This document shows positions 19,303 to 28,457 of a stretch of 64,000 bases of DNA, in pieces. The stretch lies in NCBI GenBank assembly GCA_934102255.1, contig CAKOSN010000004.1, positions 1 to 64,000 on the forward strand, written 5' to 3'. The translations under genes and the position numbers were made by a program. How positions within the stretch are numbered: the stretch's first letter is position 1; every line of letters begins with the position of its first letter. This stretch comes from an uncultured Bacilli bacterium. GTDB lineage: Bacteria > Bacillota_I > Bacilli_A > RF39 > UBA660. The notes below the pieces were generated by a model that had not been told where the DNA came from, made no database searches, and saw only the letters and a program-made list of their open reading frames with translations.

Positions 19303-19326
19303 GATTTAAAATAAGGGAGGATACGA

Positions 19327-20145
19327 ATGGCTAAATTAATTGAAAATCTATTTAAAATATCCTTCAAAATATTAGGGTTTAAAATAGATATAAGTGATTT
19401 TGTAGGAACTGTTCGTAGTCTTTGTAATTGGAATACTATAAGTAAAACAACAATATGGACTCTAGCAACAAAGATACATACAATTATTGTACCAATTGGA
19501 CTGAGTTTATTAACTTTGTTTTTCTTGATAGATATAACAAAAAAAGTAATGGATTATGAGAGAATGAGTTGGGAGCGAATCGTTTTTACATGTATTCGCT
19601 TCCTTATTTTTAAAATGTTGATTGAAAATTCATTTGAATTGTTATCATCTATTATGACTATAACAAATGATATATTAACAAAAGTTACTGCTACAATATC
19701 CTCAACAGGTACATTACCTAATTTATCAACTCAAATGGGAGATTTAGTACGAAATGCTGGAGGAATAATTGACCGTAGTTTTATGGGAATTATCATTTTA
19801 ATTTTATATATTCCATTTATGGGAACAATGATCGGTGTTCTTGTTCAAGTGTTTTTACGAATAGGTAAATTAATATTAAGTTTTGCTTTTTCTCCGATAC
19901 CAATAGCAATTGGTACTTGGGAAGACGGACAAAATGTTTGTAAACGATTTATAATGTCAACTATTGCTTTAGGAATTGAGGCATCAATGATAGTTGTTGC
20001 AACAGCAATTTATTCACTTTCACTATCAACTTTATCTGATGCAAGTTCAATAAGTTCAATGATTGCTATTATGTTCTTAAATGGCTTTTTGATGGCTATG
20101 ATTTCAATGACAAGCAATATGGCTGAAAAGTGGACAGGAGGATAA
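19327..20145 (+). CDS. VirB6/TrbL-like polytopic membrane protein
   Basis: A 272-aa protein with about five to six membrane helices and a conserved-looking segment FAFSPIPIAIGTWEDG, typical of the VirB6/TrbL group in Firmicute conjugation operons. Start ATG after GGGAGGA. It would form the inner-membrane pore next to VirB3/VirB4. One nucleotide separates it from the PrgI gene. Confidence 0.8.
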   Translation: MAKLIENLFKISFKILGFKIDISDFVGTVRSLCNWNTISKTTIWTLATKIHTIIVPIGLSLLTLFFLIDITKKVMDYERMSWERIVFTCIRFLIFKMLIENSFELLSSIMTITNDILTKVTATISSTGTLPNLSTQMGDLVRNAGGIIDRSFMGIIILILYIPFMGTMIGVLVQVFLRIGKLILSFAFSPIPIAIGTWEDGQNVCKRFIMSTIALGIEASMIVVATAIYSLSLSTLSDASSISSMIAIMFLNGFLMAMISMTSNMAEKWTGG

Positions 20146-20146
20146 G

Positions 20147-20767
20147 ATGGATAGAATAGAACCTAGAATTCATGATGAAATAAAAGATTATAAAGAAAAA
20201 TTTTATAATTTCACATTAAGGCAATGGATATTTGGCATTCTTATTCTTATAACTACTGTACCTTTATATCTTTTTTTATCTCCAAAAATAGGAAGCAATA
20301 CGGCAGGATGGATTGTTATATTGATTGCAATTCCTATTGGTTTTGTTGGATTTATTCCGATTCAAGGACTTAACGCTGAAAGAATAATGTTTTATTGGAA
20401 AAGAAATTACATTAACTTTGCAAAACCTATTCTTTACAAAACAGAAGAGGAAATTATTCAAGAAAAGTATGGTAAGAATAAAAAAACAGTAGCTAATAAT
20501 GTAAGTAAAAAAGAACAAAAAAATATTCAGAAACTAGAAAAGCAAAAACAAAAAGAATTACAAAAAGAGCGAAAAAAGCAAAGAGAAATTGCTCGTGCTA
20601 AGAAAAAATTTGGAATTAATAATTTAGAAAATACCCAAAGTAATTTTTCATTAAGTCAAGAAGAGGCACAAGTATTGCTTAAACTTGCAAAACAGGTAGT
20701 TGGAAAGGGGGAAAAACAAATTAATGAAACAAAAGAAACTACGACAACAAACAAAGAGGAAGCGTAG
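20147..20767 (+). CDS. PrgI-family protein (VirB3-like)
   Basis: A 206-aa protein. Residues ~1-80 have the PrgI form: a short N-terminal stretch (MDRIEPRIHDEIKDYKEK) and two close membrane helices. The rest is a Lys/Gln/Glu-rich cytoplasmic coiled coil. PrgI proteins partner the VirB4 ATPase; the next gene is virB4, which it overlaps by 44 nt. Confidence 0.85.
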   Translation: MDRIEPRIHDEIKDYKEKFYNFTLRQWIFGILILITTVPLYLFLSPKIGSNTAGWIVILIAIPIGFVGFIPIQGLNAERIMFYWKRNYINFAKPILYKTEEEIIQEKYGKNKKTVANNVSKKEQKNIQKLEKQKQKELQKERKKQREIARAKKKFGINNLENTQSNFSLSQEEAQVLLKLAKQVVGKGEKQINETKETTTTNKEEA

Positions 20768-23135
20768 TTTTATTCCTAGAGTTTTTATACCTAAAACAAG
20801 TCAAGAAGTAATATCGTATATGTTTAAAGATGTTGATGAAAAAACAAATATATTTAAAATAAATGATGAAGAATATTCAATTTGTATAGAATATACTGAT
20901 GTATCATTTGCTAAAGCTAATGATGAAGAAGCAGAAAATATATTCTTTAAATGGTTAGAATATTTACATTCGTTTAGAGAAGATAATCATATTTCCGTTA
21001 TCAATGCTGGGACACCAATAAAAACGGAAAAATATAAAGAAAGATTTATATTTGATACTGATAGTATAGAAGATTCAAATCAGTTACAAATAGCTGAAGA
21101 ATTAAATACAATAATTACTAATTCTCTCGGATCTAATGAAGAAACTTTGCAAACTAAAAGATTTGTTGTAATATCACTAAAAGCAAGAAATTTTCTTGAA
21201 GCCAACGCTTTATTTCTAAACATGTTTATCAAAACTGAGCAAAAATTTAAAGAATTAAAGTCTAAAATAACATTAGTTAGTATTAAGGAAAGACTAAAGT
21301 TTTTATACAATTTTTTTAATGTAGAATCTTTAGAAACAAGAGGAATAGAAAATATTATTACTTATGCTAAAGAAAATAATATGTCTATTTTTGATGTTAT
21401 TGCACCTAAAAAGATTTCTATGCGAGAATCAGATTTTATTGAAATTGATGATAAAAAATTTCTAAGGGTTTTATATGTATCAAAACTTCCTAAAAGTATA
21501 ACTCCAAGATTTTACAATCGGTTAACTACATTAGAAGAAATTAATTTAATAACCACATTGAATATAAGTCCAACTAATTCTGCAAAAATGATTAAACAGG
21601 TTGATAAAAGTTTATCAGCAATGGAAACTGAAAGACTTGAAAAAATCAAAAGAGCAGGTAAGAGTAATTTGGATTATGAATGGGTCAAAGATAAAAAATT
21701 AGAAACAAGGATTTCAAATGCAGAACAATTACAATATGATCTTCAAAAAAATAATCAAAAGATATTTAAAAACAATTTCTTAGTTTGTATTTCAGCTAAT
21801 TCATTTGAAGAATTAGAAGATCAAACTGTAAAGGTACAGGAAGTTGCAGCTGAAATGTTAGTAGAAATGAAACCTTTATTATGGCAACAATTAGAAGGTT
21901 TACAGAACATTCTTCCCTTAGGGCATAATTCATTACAATTTCAAAGAACTTTAACAAGTGAAGCAACAGCTGTTAATGTTCCATTTAATAGTAAAGACTT
22001 TAATCATGATAAGTCTTTATTTTATGGTGTAAATCTTGTTAGTAAAAATGCAATTTTTTGTGATAGAAAACAGCTAATTAATGGAAATGGATGTGTTTTG
22101 GCAACATCAGGGGCAGGTAAATCTTTCAATGTAAAAACATTAATAGAGCAAATATTAATTCGTTATCCTTCAGATGATGTTTGTATTATAGAACCTCAAG
22201 ATGAATATTCTAATTTATTGAAAGTATTTAATGGGCAAAAGATTTTTATATCAACAACTTCAAATACACATATAAATCCTTTTGATTTATCGTTAAATTA
22301 TGGTTGTACTGATAATGGCAAGAGTGAACCAGTTAAAAGTAAGGTAGAGTATATAATTGCATTCCTAGAAAGTATAGTAGGTGCTAATGCACTAACTGGT
22401 GGTCAGAAAACTATAATTGACAGGTGCACTAAAATTATTTTTGAAGATTATGAAAAAAGCAATTTTGAGGATGAAAGTTTACTTCCAACTTTGCCAGATT
22501 TTTATAATATGCTTTTACAACAACCTGAAGCCGAAGCAAAGGATTTGGCTCTTATTATTGAAAGATATGTCAAAGGGTCAATGGATTTATTTTCTAAAAA
22601 AACAAATATAGATATTCAAAACCGTCTTGTGTCATTTGATATAAGCAAATTATCTGCGTCATTACAAACAACAGGATATTTAGTTGTTTTAGACCATATT
22701 CAGAATAGATTAGCTAGAAATAAAGAAATGGGAAAATATACATGGATATTTATTGATGAATTTCATATCTTACTTTCTAATCCGTATTCTGCTCAGTATG
22801 TTGCCAACTTTTATAAAACTGGAAGAAAACTAAATGCTTTAAATACTGTAATATCACAGCAAATTGCTCATTTATTAAGATCTGAAGCTGGTAGAGATAT
22901 TTTGTCTAACTCAGAATTTGCTTTAATATTAAAACAAAAGACATTAGATCTGCCAGATATATGTAGTATTTTTAACATTAGTCAAGAAGAATCAATGTAT
23001 ATTCAAGGTGATGCACCAACAGGGCAGGGGTTAGTTGTTTTTGGTTCTGATGTAATTCCATTTACTAATAAAGTTCCTAAAGACTATTTAATATATCAAG
23101 TAAATAATACTGATAATATAGTACAAGCGAGGTAA
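20724..23135 (+). CDS. virB4: VirB4-family conjugation ATPase
   Basis: An 803-aa cytoplasmic ATPase that powers the channel. ATG 20724 is preferred over a TTG at 20700 because GGGGG lies just before it. Walker A is ATSGAGKSFN (~residue 460), Walker B WIFIDEFHIL (~residue 677). The N-terminal half carries the usual VirB4 domain with RFYNRL. Full length for Tn1549-type VirB4. It overlaps the PrgI gene and is 1 nt from the next gene, so the operon is tightly coupled. Confidence 0.93.
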   Translation: MKQKKLRQQTKRKRSFIPRVFIPKTSQEVISYMFKDVDEKTNIFKINDEEYSICIEYTDVSFAKANDEEAENIFFKWLEYLHSFREDNHISVINAGTPIKTEKYKERFIFDTDSIEDSNQLQIAEELNTIITNSLGSNEETLQTKRFVVISLKARNFLEANALFLNMFIKTEQKFKELKSKITLVSIKERLKFLYNFFNVESLETRGIENIITYAKENNMSIFDVIAPKKISMRESDFIEIDDKKFLRVLYVSKLPKSITPRFYNRLTTLEEINLITTLNISPTNSAKMIKQVDKSLSAMETERLEKIKRAGKSNLDYEWVKDKKLETRISNAEQLQYDLQKNNQKIFKNNFLVCISANSFEELEDQTVKVQEVAAEMLVEMKPLLWQQLEGLQNILPLGHNSLQFQRTLTSEATAVNVPFNSKDFNHDKSLFYGVNLVSKNAIFCDRKQLINGNGCVLATSGAGKSFNVKTLIEQILIRYPSDDVCIIEPQDEYSNLLKVFNGQKIFISTTSNTHINPFDLSLNYGCTDNGKSEPVKSKVEYIIAFLESIVGANALTGGQKTIIDRCTKIIFEDYEKSNFEDESLLPTLPDFYNMLLQQPEAEAKDLALIIERYVKGSMDLFSKKTNIDIQNRLVSFDISKLSASLQTTGYLVVLDHIQNRLARNKEMGKYTWIFIDEFHILLSNPYSAQYVANFYKTGRKLNALNTVISQQIAHLLRSEAGRDILSNSEFALILKQKTLDLPDICSIFNISQEESMYIQGDAPTGQGLVVFGSDVIPFTNKVPKDYLIYQVNNTDNIVQAR

Positions 23136-23136
23136 T

Positions 23137-25065
23137 ATGAATAATAATGCAGAGAGAGATACGAAGAAGTCGATTGATAGATTATCAATTGTTTCTTCTT
23201 CTGCATCATCTAAAACATTTGATTTAGTAGATAAATCTGCCAGAAAAATATCTGATGTTAAAGAAGAACGAAAGCTTCAATTTCAAGAAGAGGAAAATCG
23301 AAAAAAAGAAGAAAGCAATTTACAATTACAAACTTCTGAAGGAATACAAGAAAATGAAGATTCAAGTAAGATAAATGATCAAGATGAAACAACTAGTAGA
23401 ATGAAAACTAATGTCAATAATTCAAATGAGATTAATTCTCAAAATGAAACAACTAGTAGGATAAAAACTAATGTCAATAATGAAGATGTGGAGGCTAATA
23501 CTTCTGGAGATGAAAAAGAAGGCAAGGCTGAGTCTATTTCTAGATTCAGTAAATTAAAAACTTCCGTTTCAAAAGCTACACAAAAAACTTTTAAATTTAA
23601 TGATAATCAAGGCAAGGTATCTAAAACATTTACCGTTATAGGAAAGACAGGAAATAAAATTTCAAAGACCAGAAAAAATGTTACAAAAGTATCCAGAGAA
23701 TTAAATAAGATGATGAGTAGTGATGGAACTGGGACTGAGTATATAAATGATAAAATTGGTCGTAAAGTAAAAACTACAAGTTATAAAATCGCCAAAAAAG
23801 GTGGAAAAAAAATTCAAAGAAAGTTTAGTCAGACAATTGGCAAAAAACTTGCTCAAATTGCAAAAACAGTTTTAGTTAAAATTTTAAAACTATTATTATC
23901 GCTATTCACATCTTCTTCTTTATTTGCAGTAATTATTGGTTTAGCAATGATTATTGTAATTGGTGCATGTTGTATATTTGGTAGTAGTTCATCAGGCGAT
24001 AAGTCAATAACTGATTATTCATCATATATGGCATCTGTGCAAAGTGAATACAATACACAGGTTGATACTTGGAAAAGACTTAATCCTAATGGAATTGTTG
24101 TTGGTGTAAATGGTGATTATGGTCAAATAGATTGGCGTATACCTCTTGCTATTATGCAGTCAACAGGTGCTGAATTAAGTTTTGATTCAGATGAGAAAGC
24201 ATTACTAGATACATTTAAAAATGCTGGATTATTTGAAAAACATGAAGTTGTGTATCAAGAAGTAGAAAATAATAACTCGACTACACCTAATCCATCTGCA
24301 CCATCATTAAATTTGCCATCTCAAGATTTACAATATGGTCAATCATCTTCCTCATCAATCCCAGTCTTGGTAATTACAAACGGTGTTTATGAAGATTATT
24401 TAGAGTGGTTAAATAATAATTATTCAAAAGTAGCAGACTTTAATAAAAAAAAGAAAGTAACAGATGGATCTGATAAGTCGTTTTCAGATGACCAAAAAGA
24501 AATGTTATCTTTATTATATCAATCTGATGACTTTGCTGAGTTACTTGGAAATAACTTCATAACTAATACTCCTGTATATGGTAAAAATGAAATTTCAGCA
24601 GATTTAAAAAGTGATAATTATAATTCAAAAAATGCATTAACAATTGCTGGATATAAAGGTCAGTGCACTTGGTATGCTTTTGGTAGAGCTCTTGAAACTT
24701 CTGGTAAAAAGATGCCAACAGGAAATGCACAAACTTGGCTTACATCTGCTATTACTATGGGTTATAAGACTGGAACACAACCTTCAGCCAATTCTGTTGT
24801 CGTATTAATGGGACGCAAATTTGGTCATGTAGCTTATGTTGAAGCGTATGATGGTAAATCAATAACAATTAGTGAAGGCAATGTTGGAAACGCTTGTAGT
24901 AATGATAATTCATGCAGTCAAGTAGAATATGCTAATAATCATGCTGAAGAATTGGTTAGAACAAAAACTTATAGTTCTTATGACGCTTATAGAAGAGCAA
25001 ATAAAAGTAGTGGCTTAACAGTGGTTGGATTTATATATTTAGATAATGAAAAGGAGAATAAATGA
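23137..25065 (+). CDS. Cell-wall hydrolase of the conjugation system with C-terminal CHAP domain
   Basis: A 642-aa protein. Residues 1-~245 are charged and cytoplasmic and include a ~20-residue tandem duplication (ETTSRMKTNVNN and ETTSRIKTNVNN). A membrane helix lies at ~248-280. Outside follows a degenerate lysozyme-like part (WRIPLAIMQSTGAELSF) and a Ser-rich linker. The CHAP amidase domain (~505-635) has catalytic Cys in GQCTWYAFGRA and His in FGHVAYVEA. It would open the peptidoglycan for the channel, like TcpG/PrgK proteins. The first glycosidase part appears shortened, so the CHAP domain is probably the active one. Confidence 0.87.
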   Translation: MNNNAERDTKKSIDRLSIVSSSASSKTFDLVDKSARKISDVKEERKLQFQEEENRKKEESNLQLQTSEGIQENEDSSKINDQDETTSRMKTNVNNSNEINSQNETTSRIKTNVNNEDVEANTSGDEKEGKAESISRFSKLKTSVSKATQKTFKFNDNQGKVSKTFTVIGKTGNKISKTRKNVTKVSRELNKMMSSDGTGTEYINDKIGRKVKTTSYKIAKKGGKKIQRKFSQTIGKKLAQIAKTVLVKILKLLLSLFTSSSLFAVIIGLAMIIVIGACCIFGSSSSGDKSITDYSSYMASVQSEYNTQVDTWKRLNPNGIVVGVNGDYGQIDWRIPLAIMQSTGAELSFDSDEKALLDTFKNAGLFEKHEVVYQEVENNNSTTPNPSAPSLNLPSQDLQYGQSSSSSIPVLVITNGVYEDYLEWLNNNYSKVADFNKKKKVTDGSDKSFSDDQKEMLSLLYQSDDFAELLGNNFITNTPVYGKNEISADLKSDNYNSKNALTIAGYKGQCTWYAFGRALETSGKKMPTGNAQTWLTSAITMGYKTGTQPSANSVVVLMGRKFGHVAYVEAYDGKSITISEGNVGNACSNDNSCSQVEYANNHAEELVRTKTYSSYDAYRRANKSSGLTVVGFIYLDNEKENK

Positions 25066-25484
25066 AAAAAGGTAAAATGATTTTTTTAATGATTTTAACA
25101 ATTATTATTTGTATTACAATTCCAATATTTTTAAACAAAAGTGTCATTCAAAGAAAATTGGAAATAGCAAAACAAGAAGAAATTGAAAAAGAAAAATATG
25201 AGGAAATGCTTAAATCAGATGAAGTTGCTCCAATCTTAATATTAACTCAAGATAAATTGGTAATGTATCAGGGAGATGAAATTAATTATAAATCTTTTAT
25301 AAAAGAAGCATCAGATAATTTGGAAGGCAATTTAATAGAAAGAGTAAAATATAATGAGTTAGATGTAAATAAAATTGGAGAATTTGTTGTGAGTTACGAG
25401 GTTAGTGATAAAGCATTAAATACAACAAAAATAGAACTTCAAGTGATAATTAAAGAGAAACCAAACTTTAAATATTTAGATTAA
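25062..25484 (+). CDS. Membrane-anchored DUF5011-like Ig-fold protein, 140 aa
   Basis: The ATG overlaps the stop of the CHAP gene (ATGA). One N-terminal membrane helix (~5-25), a short charged stalk, then a single Ig-like domain of DUF5011 type (pattern APILIL...YQGDEINYKSF...YEVSDKALNTT). The next gene carries the same module, so these are tandem paralogues. Likely an extracellular accessory part of the mating channel. Confidence 0.75.
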   Translation: MKKGKMIFLMILTIIICITIPIFLNKSVIQRKLEIAKQEEIEKEKYEEMLKSDEVAPILILTQDKLVMYQGDEINYKSFIKEASDNLEGNLIERVKYNELDVNKIGEFVVSYEVSDKALNTTKIELQVIIKEKPNFKYLD

Positions 25485-25502
25485 CGAAGGGAGAAAATTA
25501 TT

Positions 25503-26258
25503 ATGAGTGATGAAGAATTATTACTGAAGTATCGTAAATATAAAAAGAAGAGGTTTATTATAATTGGTGGAATAACTTTTCTTCTTATATTAATTTTTAG
25601 TGTGATTTTATATTTTCATTTTAATAATACTTCATCTACTGAACCAAAGGTAAATTCAAAAGAAGATGTAGTAATAAAAGATGAGGATGCTCCAATTATT
25701 AAATTAAAAATAAAAGAAATAGAGATAATGAAAGGGGATGATATAAACTATAAAGATTATATTGAAAGTGTAGAAGACAAGATTGATGGGAATTTAATAG
25801 AAGAAGTTCAATATGAAATGATAGATACATCTATTGTTGGTGAGCATTCTATTATATATAGCGTTAGTGATAAGGCTGGAAATACAAGTCAAGCTATATT
25901 GAAAGTGATCATAAAGGAAACAGAAGAACAAGTTGATACTAATAATTCAAAAACTAGTTCAACAGAAAATAAATCAAATTCAATTAAGAAAGATTCTAAT
26001 AATAAAAATTCAGAATCTAAACCATCTCAAAAAGGAGAACAAAATTCTCAAACTCCTAAGCAAGAGGAAACTACAAAAAATGATAATAATACTTCAGAGA
26101 AAATAGTAAAATATTTTCTTTTTTCAGATGGATATACAATGTTGAATGTATCTGATGCGTGTGCTACAGAATTGAAAAAAATAAATAGAACAGGAATGTG
26201 TAGTCCAATACAAGATGAAAATGGTATCTATTTAGGAATGAAATTAGAAACAAATTAA
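25503..26258 (+). CDS. Membrane-anchored DUF5011-like Ig-fold protein with low-complexity linker, 251 aa
   Basis: Paralogue of the preceding gene: N-terminal helix (~16-36) and one DUF5011-like domain (APIIKL...KGDDINYKDY...YSVSDKAGNTS). It then adds a Ser/Asn/Lys/Gln linker (~145-200) and a C-terminal ~50-residue domain with two Cys (DACATELKK, TGMCSPIQ) that may form a disulfide outside the cell. Last clear membrane gene of the secretion operon. Confidence 0.75.
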   Translation: MSDEELLLKYRKYKKKRFIIIGGITFLLILIFSVILYFHFNNTSSTEPKVNSKEDVVIKDEDAPIIKLKIKEIEIMKGDDINYKDYIESVEDKIDGNLIEEVQYEMIDTSIVGEHSIIYSVSDKAGNTSQAILKVIIKETEEQVDTNNSKTSSTENKSNSIKKDSNNKNSESKPSQKGEQNSQTPKQEETTKNDNNTSEKIVKYFLFSDGYTMLNVSDACATELKKINRTGMCSPIQDENGIYLGMKLETN

Positions 26259-26275
26259 TAAAGAAAGGGGCTTTA

Positions 26276-26563
26276 ATGAAAGAAATATTTACAGAAAAAG
26301 AATATACAGAAGCTGTTCAAAAAGTAAATGTAAAAATGCTAAATGATTTTTATAATAATTTAAATAATTATGCACCAACAGATAATTATGTTGATTTAAG
26401 AGATTATGAAATAACTGATGAGGAATTTAAGTTGTTGTGGAGATGTCAAGAATTATTAAATGAATATGATAATAATAAACAATCATTAGGAAGTAATTGT
26501 ATAAATATATTTGGTACATTAAAAGATAAATATTTAAGTTCTTTTAAGGAGAATGAACAATGA
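26276..26563 (+). CDS. Hypothetical protein, 95 aa
   Basis: ATG with AAAGGGG upstream, 17 nt after the preceding gene. Acidic, helical, soluble. No domain recognised. Ends KENEQ and overlaps the next tiny gene by ATGA. Confidence 0.55.
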   Translation: MKEIFTEKEYTEAVQKVNVKMLNDFYNNLNNYAPTDNYVDLRDYEITDEEFKLLWRCQELLNEYDNNKQSLGSNCINIFGTLKDKYLSSFKENEQ

Positions 26564-26640
26564 ATAAAGAGTATATAAAAGAGTTATTTGAAGAAAATAA
26601 GAAAACATTTTTAGAATCAGAAGAAGAGATAGAAATATAA
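26560..26640 (+). CDS. 26-aa acidic mini-protein ending in the shared tail
   Basis: The ATG overlaps the upstream stop (ATGA) and has AAGGAG 8 nt before it. The whole product is one charged helix ending LESEEEIEI, so it is little more than a carrier of the tail seen on other ICE proteins. Either a real small gene or the remnant of a longer one. Confidence 0.5.
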   Translation: MNKEYIKELFEENKKTFLESEEEIEI

Positions 26641-26655
26641 TTTTTTTAGGCAAAA

Positions 26656-26673
26656 TGTCTACTATTGTGGACA
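26656..26673 (+). promoter_or_regulatory. Repeated dyad, copy 2
   Basis: TGTCTACTATTGTGGACA, one mismatch from copy 1. It again follows a stop codon and T-run and precedes AAAGGAT of the XRE regulator gene. An apparent upstream start (Met-Ser-Thr-Ile-Val) is only this element read as codons. Confidence 0.6.
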
Positions 26674-26693
26674 AAAGAAAGGATAAAATATTT

Positions 26694-27056
26694 ATGAAAA
26701 ATAATTATGGTTTTATTGCTGAAGTATTTAGAAAAAGAAGAATAATGTTAGGATATAGCAAAAGAAAATTAGCAGCAATTGTTGGAATCAGTGATACAGA
26801 AATATCAAGAATTGAACATGGTGAGAGAGAAAATTATAATTTAGTAACTTTGATTAGAATGTGTGAGGTTTTAAAAATTGATTTTATTCATTTACTTGTA
26901 CTTGCAGGTTATCTTCCATCAGATCAAAACTGCAAAGATACTATAACGGAAATGGAAGAATTATTAGATGATGAAATTAAAGAAGAATCTTGTGATTCAA
27001 ATTTTATAGATAATCCAATAGAAATAATTATAAACTTAGTTTTAGGAGATGAGTAA
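26694..27056 (+). CDS. XRE-family (Cro/C1) transcriptional regulator
   Basis: A 120-aa protein. ATG 26694 is chosen because it follows AAAGGAT and starts the helix-turn-helix domain properly; an upstream ATG lies inside the dyad element. The HTH spans ~15-65 (KRKLAAIVGISDTEISRIEHG). Acidic C-terminal part. Lying right after one copy of the dyad, it may regulate itself and the other two sites. Confidence 0.8.
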   Translation: MKNNYGFIAEVFRKRRIMLGYSKRKLAAIVGISDTEISRIEHGERENYNLVTLIRMCEVLKIDFIHLLVLAGYLPSDQNCKDTITEMEELLDDEIKEESCDSNFIDNPIEIIINLVLGDE

Positions 27057-27394
27057 TGGATACTTTGATAATTAGTAATGAGAATAATATCCTTCATATA
27101 TTTAATGATGGATATAGTTGTGATTATACACTCTATAATTCCAAGGGGCATAGTTTGGATGGTGGAGTATTAGAATTTGAAGAAAAGGTATTACCAAATG
27201 TATTAACAGAAAAAATAATAAAAATTATAAAAGATAAATTTTTATTTAATTCACCTTTTACTTGTTTAACTGGTGATAAAGCTCAAAATTTACTGGAATT
27301 AATAGAAATGGAAGATTATAAAAATCTGAGAAATAAAATTGAAAATAAATCAGTAATAGACAAAGACAAAAATGATATAGAAATAAATATTTAA
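27056..27394 (+). CDS. Hypothetical protein, 112 aa
   Basis: TAATG overlap with the regulator gene. Soluble; begins with a beta-rich stretch (NNILHIFNDGYSCDYTLYN) and ends DKDKNDIEINI, a weak form of the shared tail. No family recognised. Part of the coupled gene run leading to the candidate oriT. Confidence 0.6.
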   Translation: MDTLIISNENNILHIFNDGYSCDYTLYNSKGHSLDGGVLEFEEKVLPNVLTEKIIKIIKDKFLFNSPFTCLTGDKAQNLLELIEMEDYKNLRNKIENKSVIDKDKNDIEINI

Positions 27395-27414
27395 TAGAAA
27401 AGGAGAAATAATAT

Positions 27415-28008
27415 ATGAGAAAATTTTATGATGATTTTATTCAACAAAAACCAAAGGAAATGTCAAAAACACTTGAGGATATAGTTTTTAAATATACAAA
27501 TCCAGAAACACATCAGCCAACAAAAGTACCTGCATCTCATTTTGAAAAGGAATTTGGACAAGAAGTAGAAAGAGCAATTAGTCAGTCTGTTAATAGGCAA
27601 TTTTTGTCTATTATGTATGGACAATTAAATACTTTGAAAAAGGATAATGAACAACTTTTTTATCAAGCATTAATTTGCATTGATAATAATATTAATCCTA
27701 AAGATTTAAGATTGTCAGAACAAATTGCAATTAATCACACTTATGATTACATTCAAGAAAAACAAAAAGTAGAGAAGAAGGAATTTCATTTTTTTAATAA
27801 AGAAATATCTAATGAATATCATAGAGCAATAACTGATCCTAACATTCAGGCTGAAGCAATGGAAATTTCTAATTTTCTTGAAAATCAGGAATCCATTGAA
27901 TTAAATCGTATAAAAAATAAAGTAGATGAACAATATCAAAATCACGAAAATGATAACTCTTATAATGAGGAAGAGATGGATGATATTGAGCATGATGACT
28001 ATTATTAA
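27415..28008 (+). CDS. Hypothetical helical protein, 197 aa, with acidic tail
   Basis: ATG after AAAAGGAG. Mostly helical and charged, no membrane segment. The last ~15 residues are strongly acidic (NEEEMDDIEHDDYY). No known domain. In the accessory gene run next to oriT. Confidence 0.6.
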   Translation: MRKFYDDFIQQKPKEMSKTLEDIVFKYTNPETHQPTKVPASHFEKEFGQEVERAISQSVNRQFLSIMYGQLNTLKKDNEQLFYQALICIDNNINPKDLRLSEQIAINHTYDYIQEKQKVEKKEFHFFNKEISNEYHRAITDPNIQAEAMEISNFLENQESIELNRIKNKVDEQYQNHENDNSYNEEEMDDIEHDDYY

Positions 28009-28017
28009 GGTGGTAAA

Positions 28018-28407
28018 ATGAAAGACTATGATATAGAAATAGAAGAAGTCTTAAGGAGAATTGTAAGTGTAAAGGCTGACAATATTGACGAGGCTATTGA
28101 GGCTGTTAGAGAAAAATGGAATAATGAAGAAATAGTTTTAGATTCTTCTGATTTTGTAGAATCTTCTATAAATAATTTATACAGCAAAAGATTAAACGAA
28201 AAATTGGATATGAGATTACAGTTTAATCCAGCAGCTGAAATGTTGACTATTACTTGTGGAGATAATTCTGAAAGATATGTATGTGAAAGTGTGAGAGATT
28301 TGAATAGTTGTATTAAGACATTTTCAACTGATTTTTTAGAAAATTATGAAATAGATTCATCAAATAAATATGAAGAAAAAGATATTAATTTAGAAATAGA
28401 AATGTAA
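28018..28407 (+). CDS. DpnD/PcfM-like N-terminal domain fused to an unknown domain
   Basis: A 129-aa protein. Residues 1-~47 match the DpnD/PcfM pattern (beta strand, then VKADNIDEAIEAVREKW...IVLDSSDF), a small domain found in conjugative and phage accessory regions. The rest (~50-129) has no match I recognise. Ends KDINLEIEM, a clear shared tail. It starts 9 nt after the preceding gene, behind AAGGTGG. Confidence 0.65.
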   Translation: MKDYDIEIEEVLRRIVSVKADNIDEAIEAVREKWNNEEIVLDSSDFVESSINNLYSKRLNEKLDMRLQFNPAAEMLTITCGDNSERYVCESVRDLNSCIKTFSTDFLENYEIDSSNKYEEKDINLEIEM

Positions 28408-28422
28408 TTTTTTTAATTTGAA

Positions 28423-28440
28423 TGTCTACTATTGTAGATG
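28423..28440 (+). promoter_or_regulatory. Repeated dyad, copy 3
   Basis: TGTCTACTATTGTAGATG; the first 16 bases are identical to copy 1. Again after a stop codon and T-run, and 3-5 nt before AGAAAGGAG. Confidence 0.6.
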
Positions 28441-28457
28441 ACAGAAAGGAGATTTAT

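Noticed and set aside
26655..26693. Upstream ATG start (Met-Ser-Thr-Ile-Val) for the XRE gene, and the same for the gene at 28458
   Set aside because: Both are the conserved dyad read as codons; good ribosome sites lie after them and before the chosen starts.
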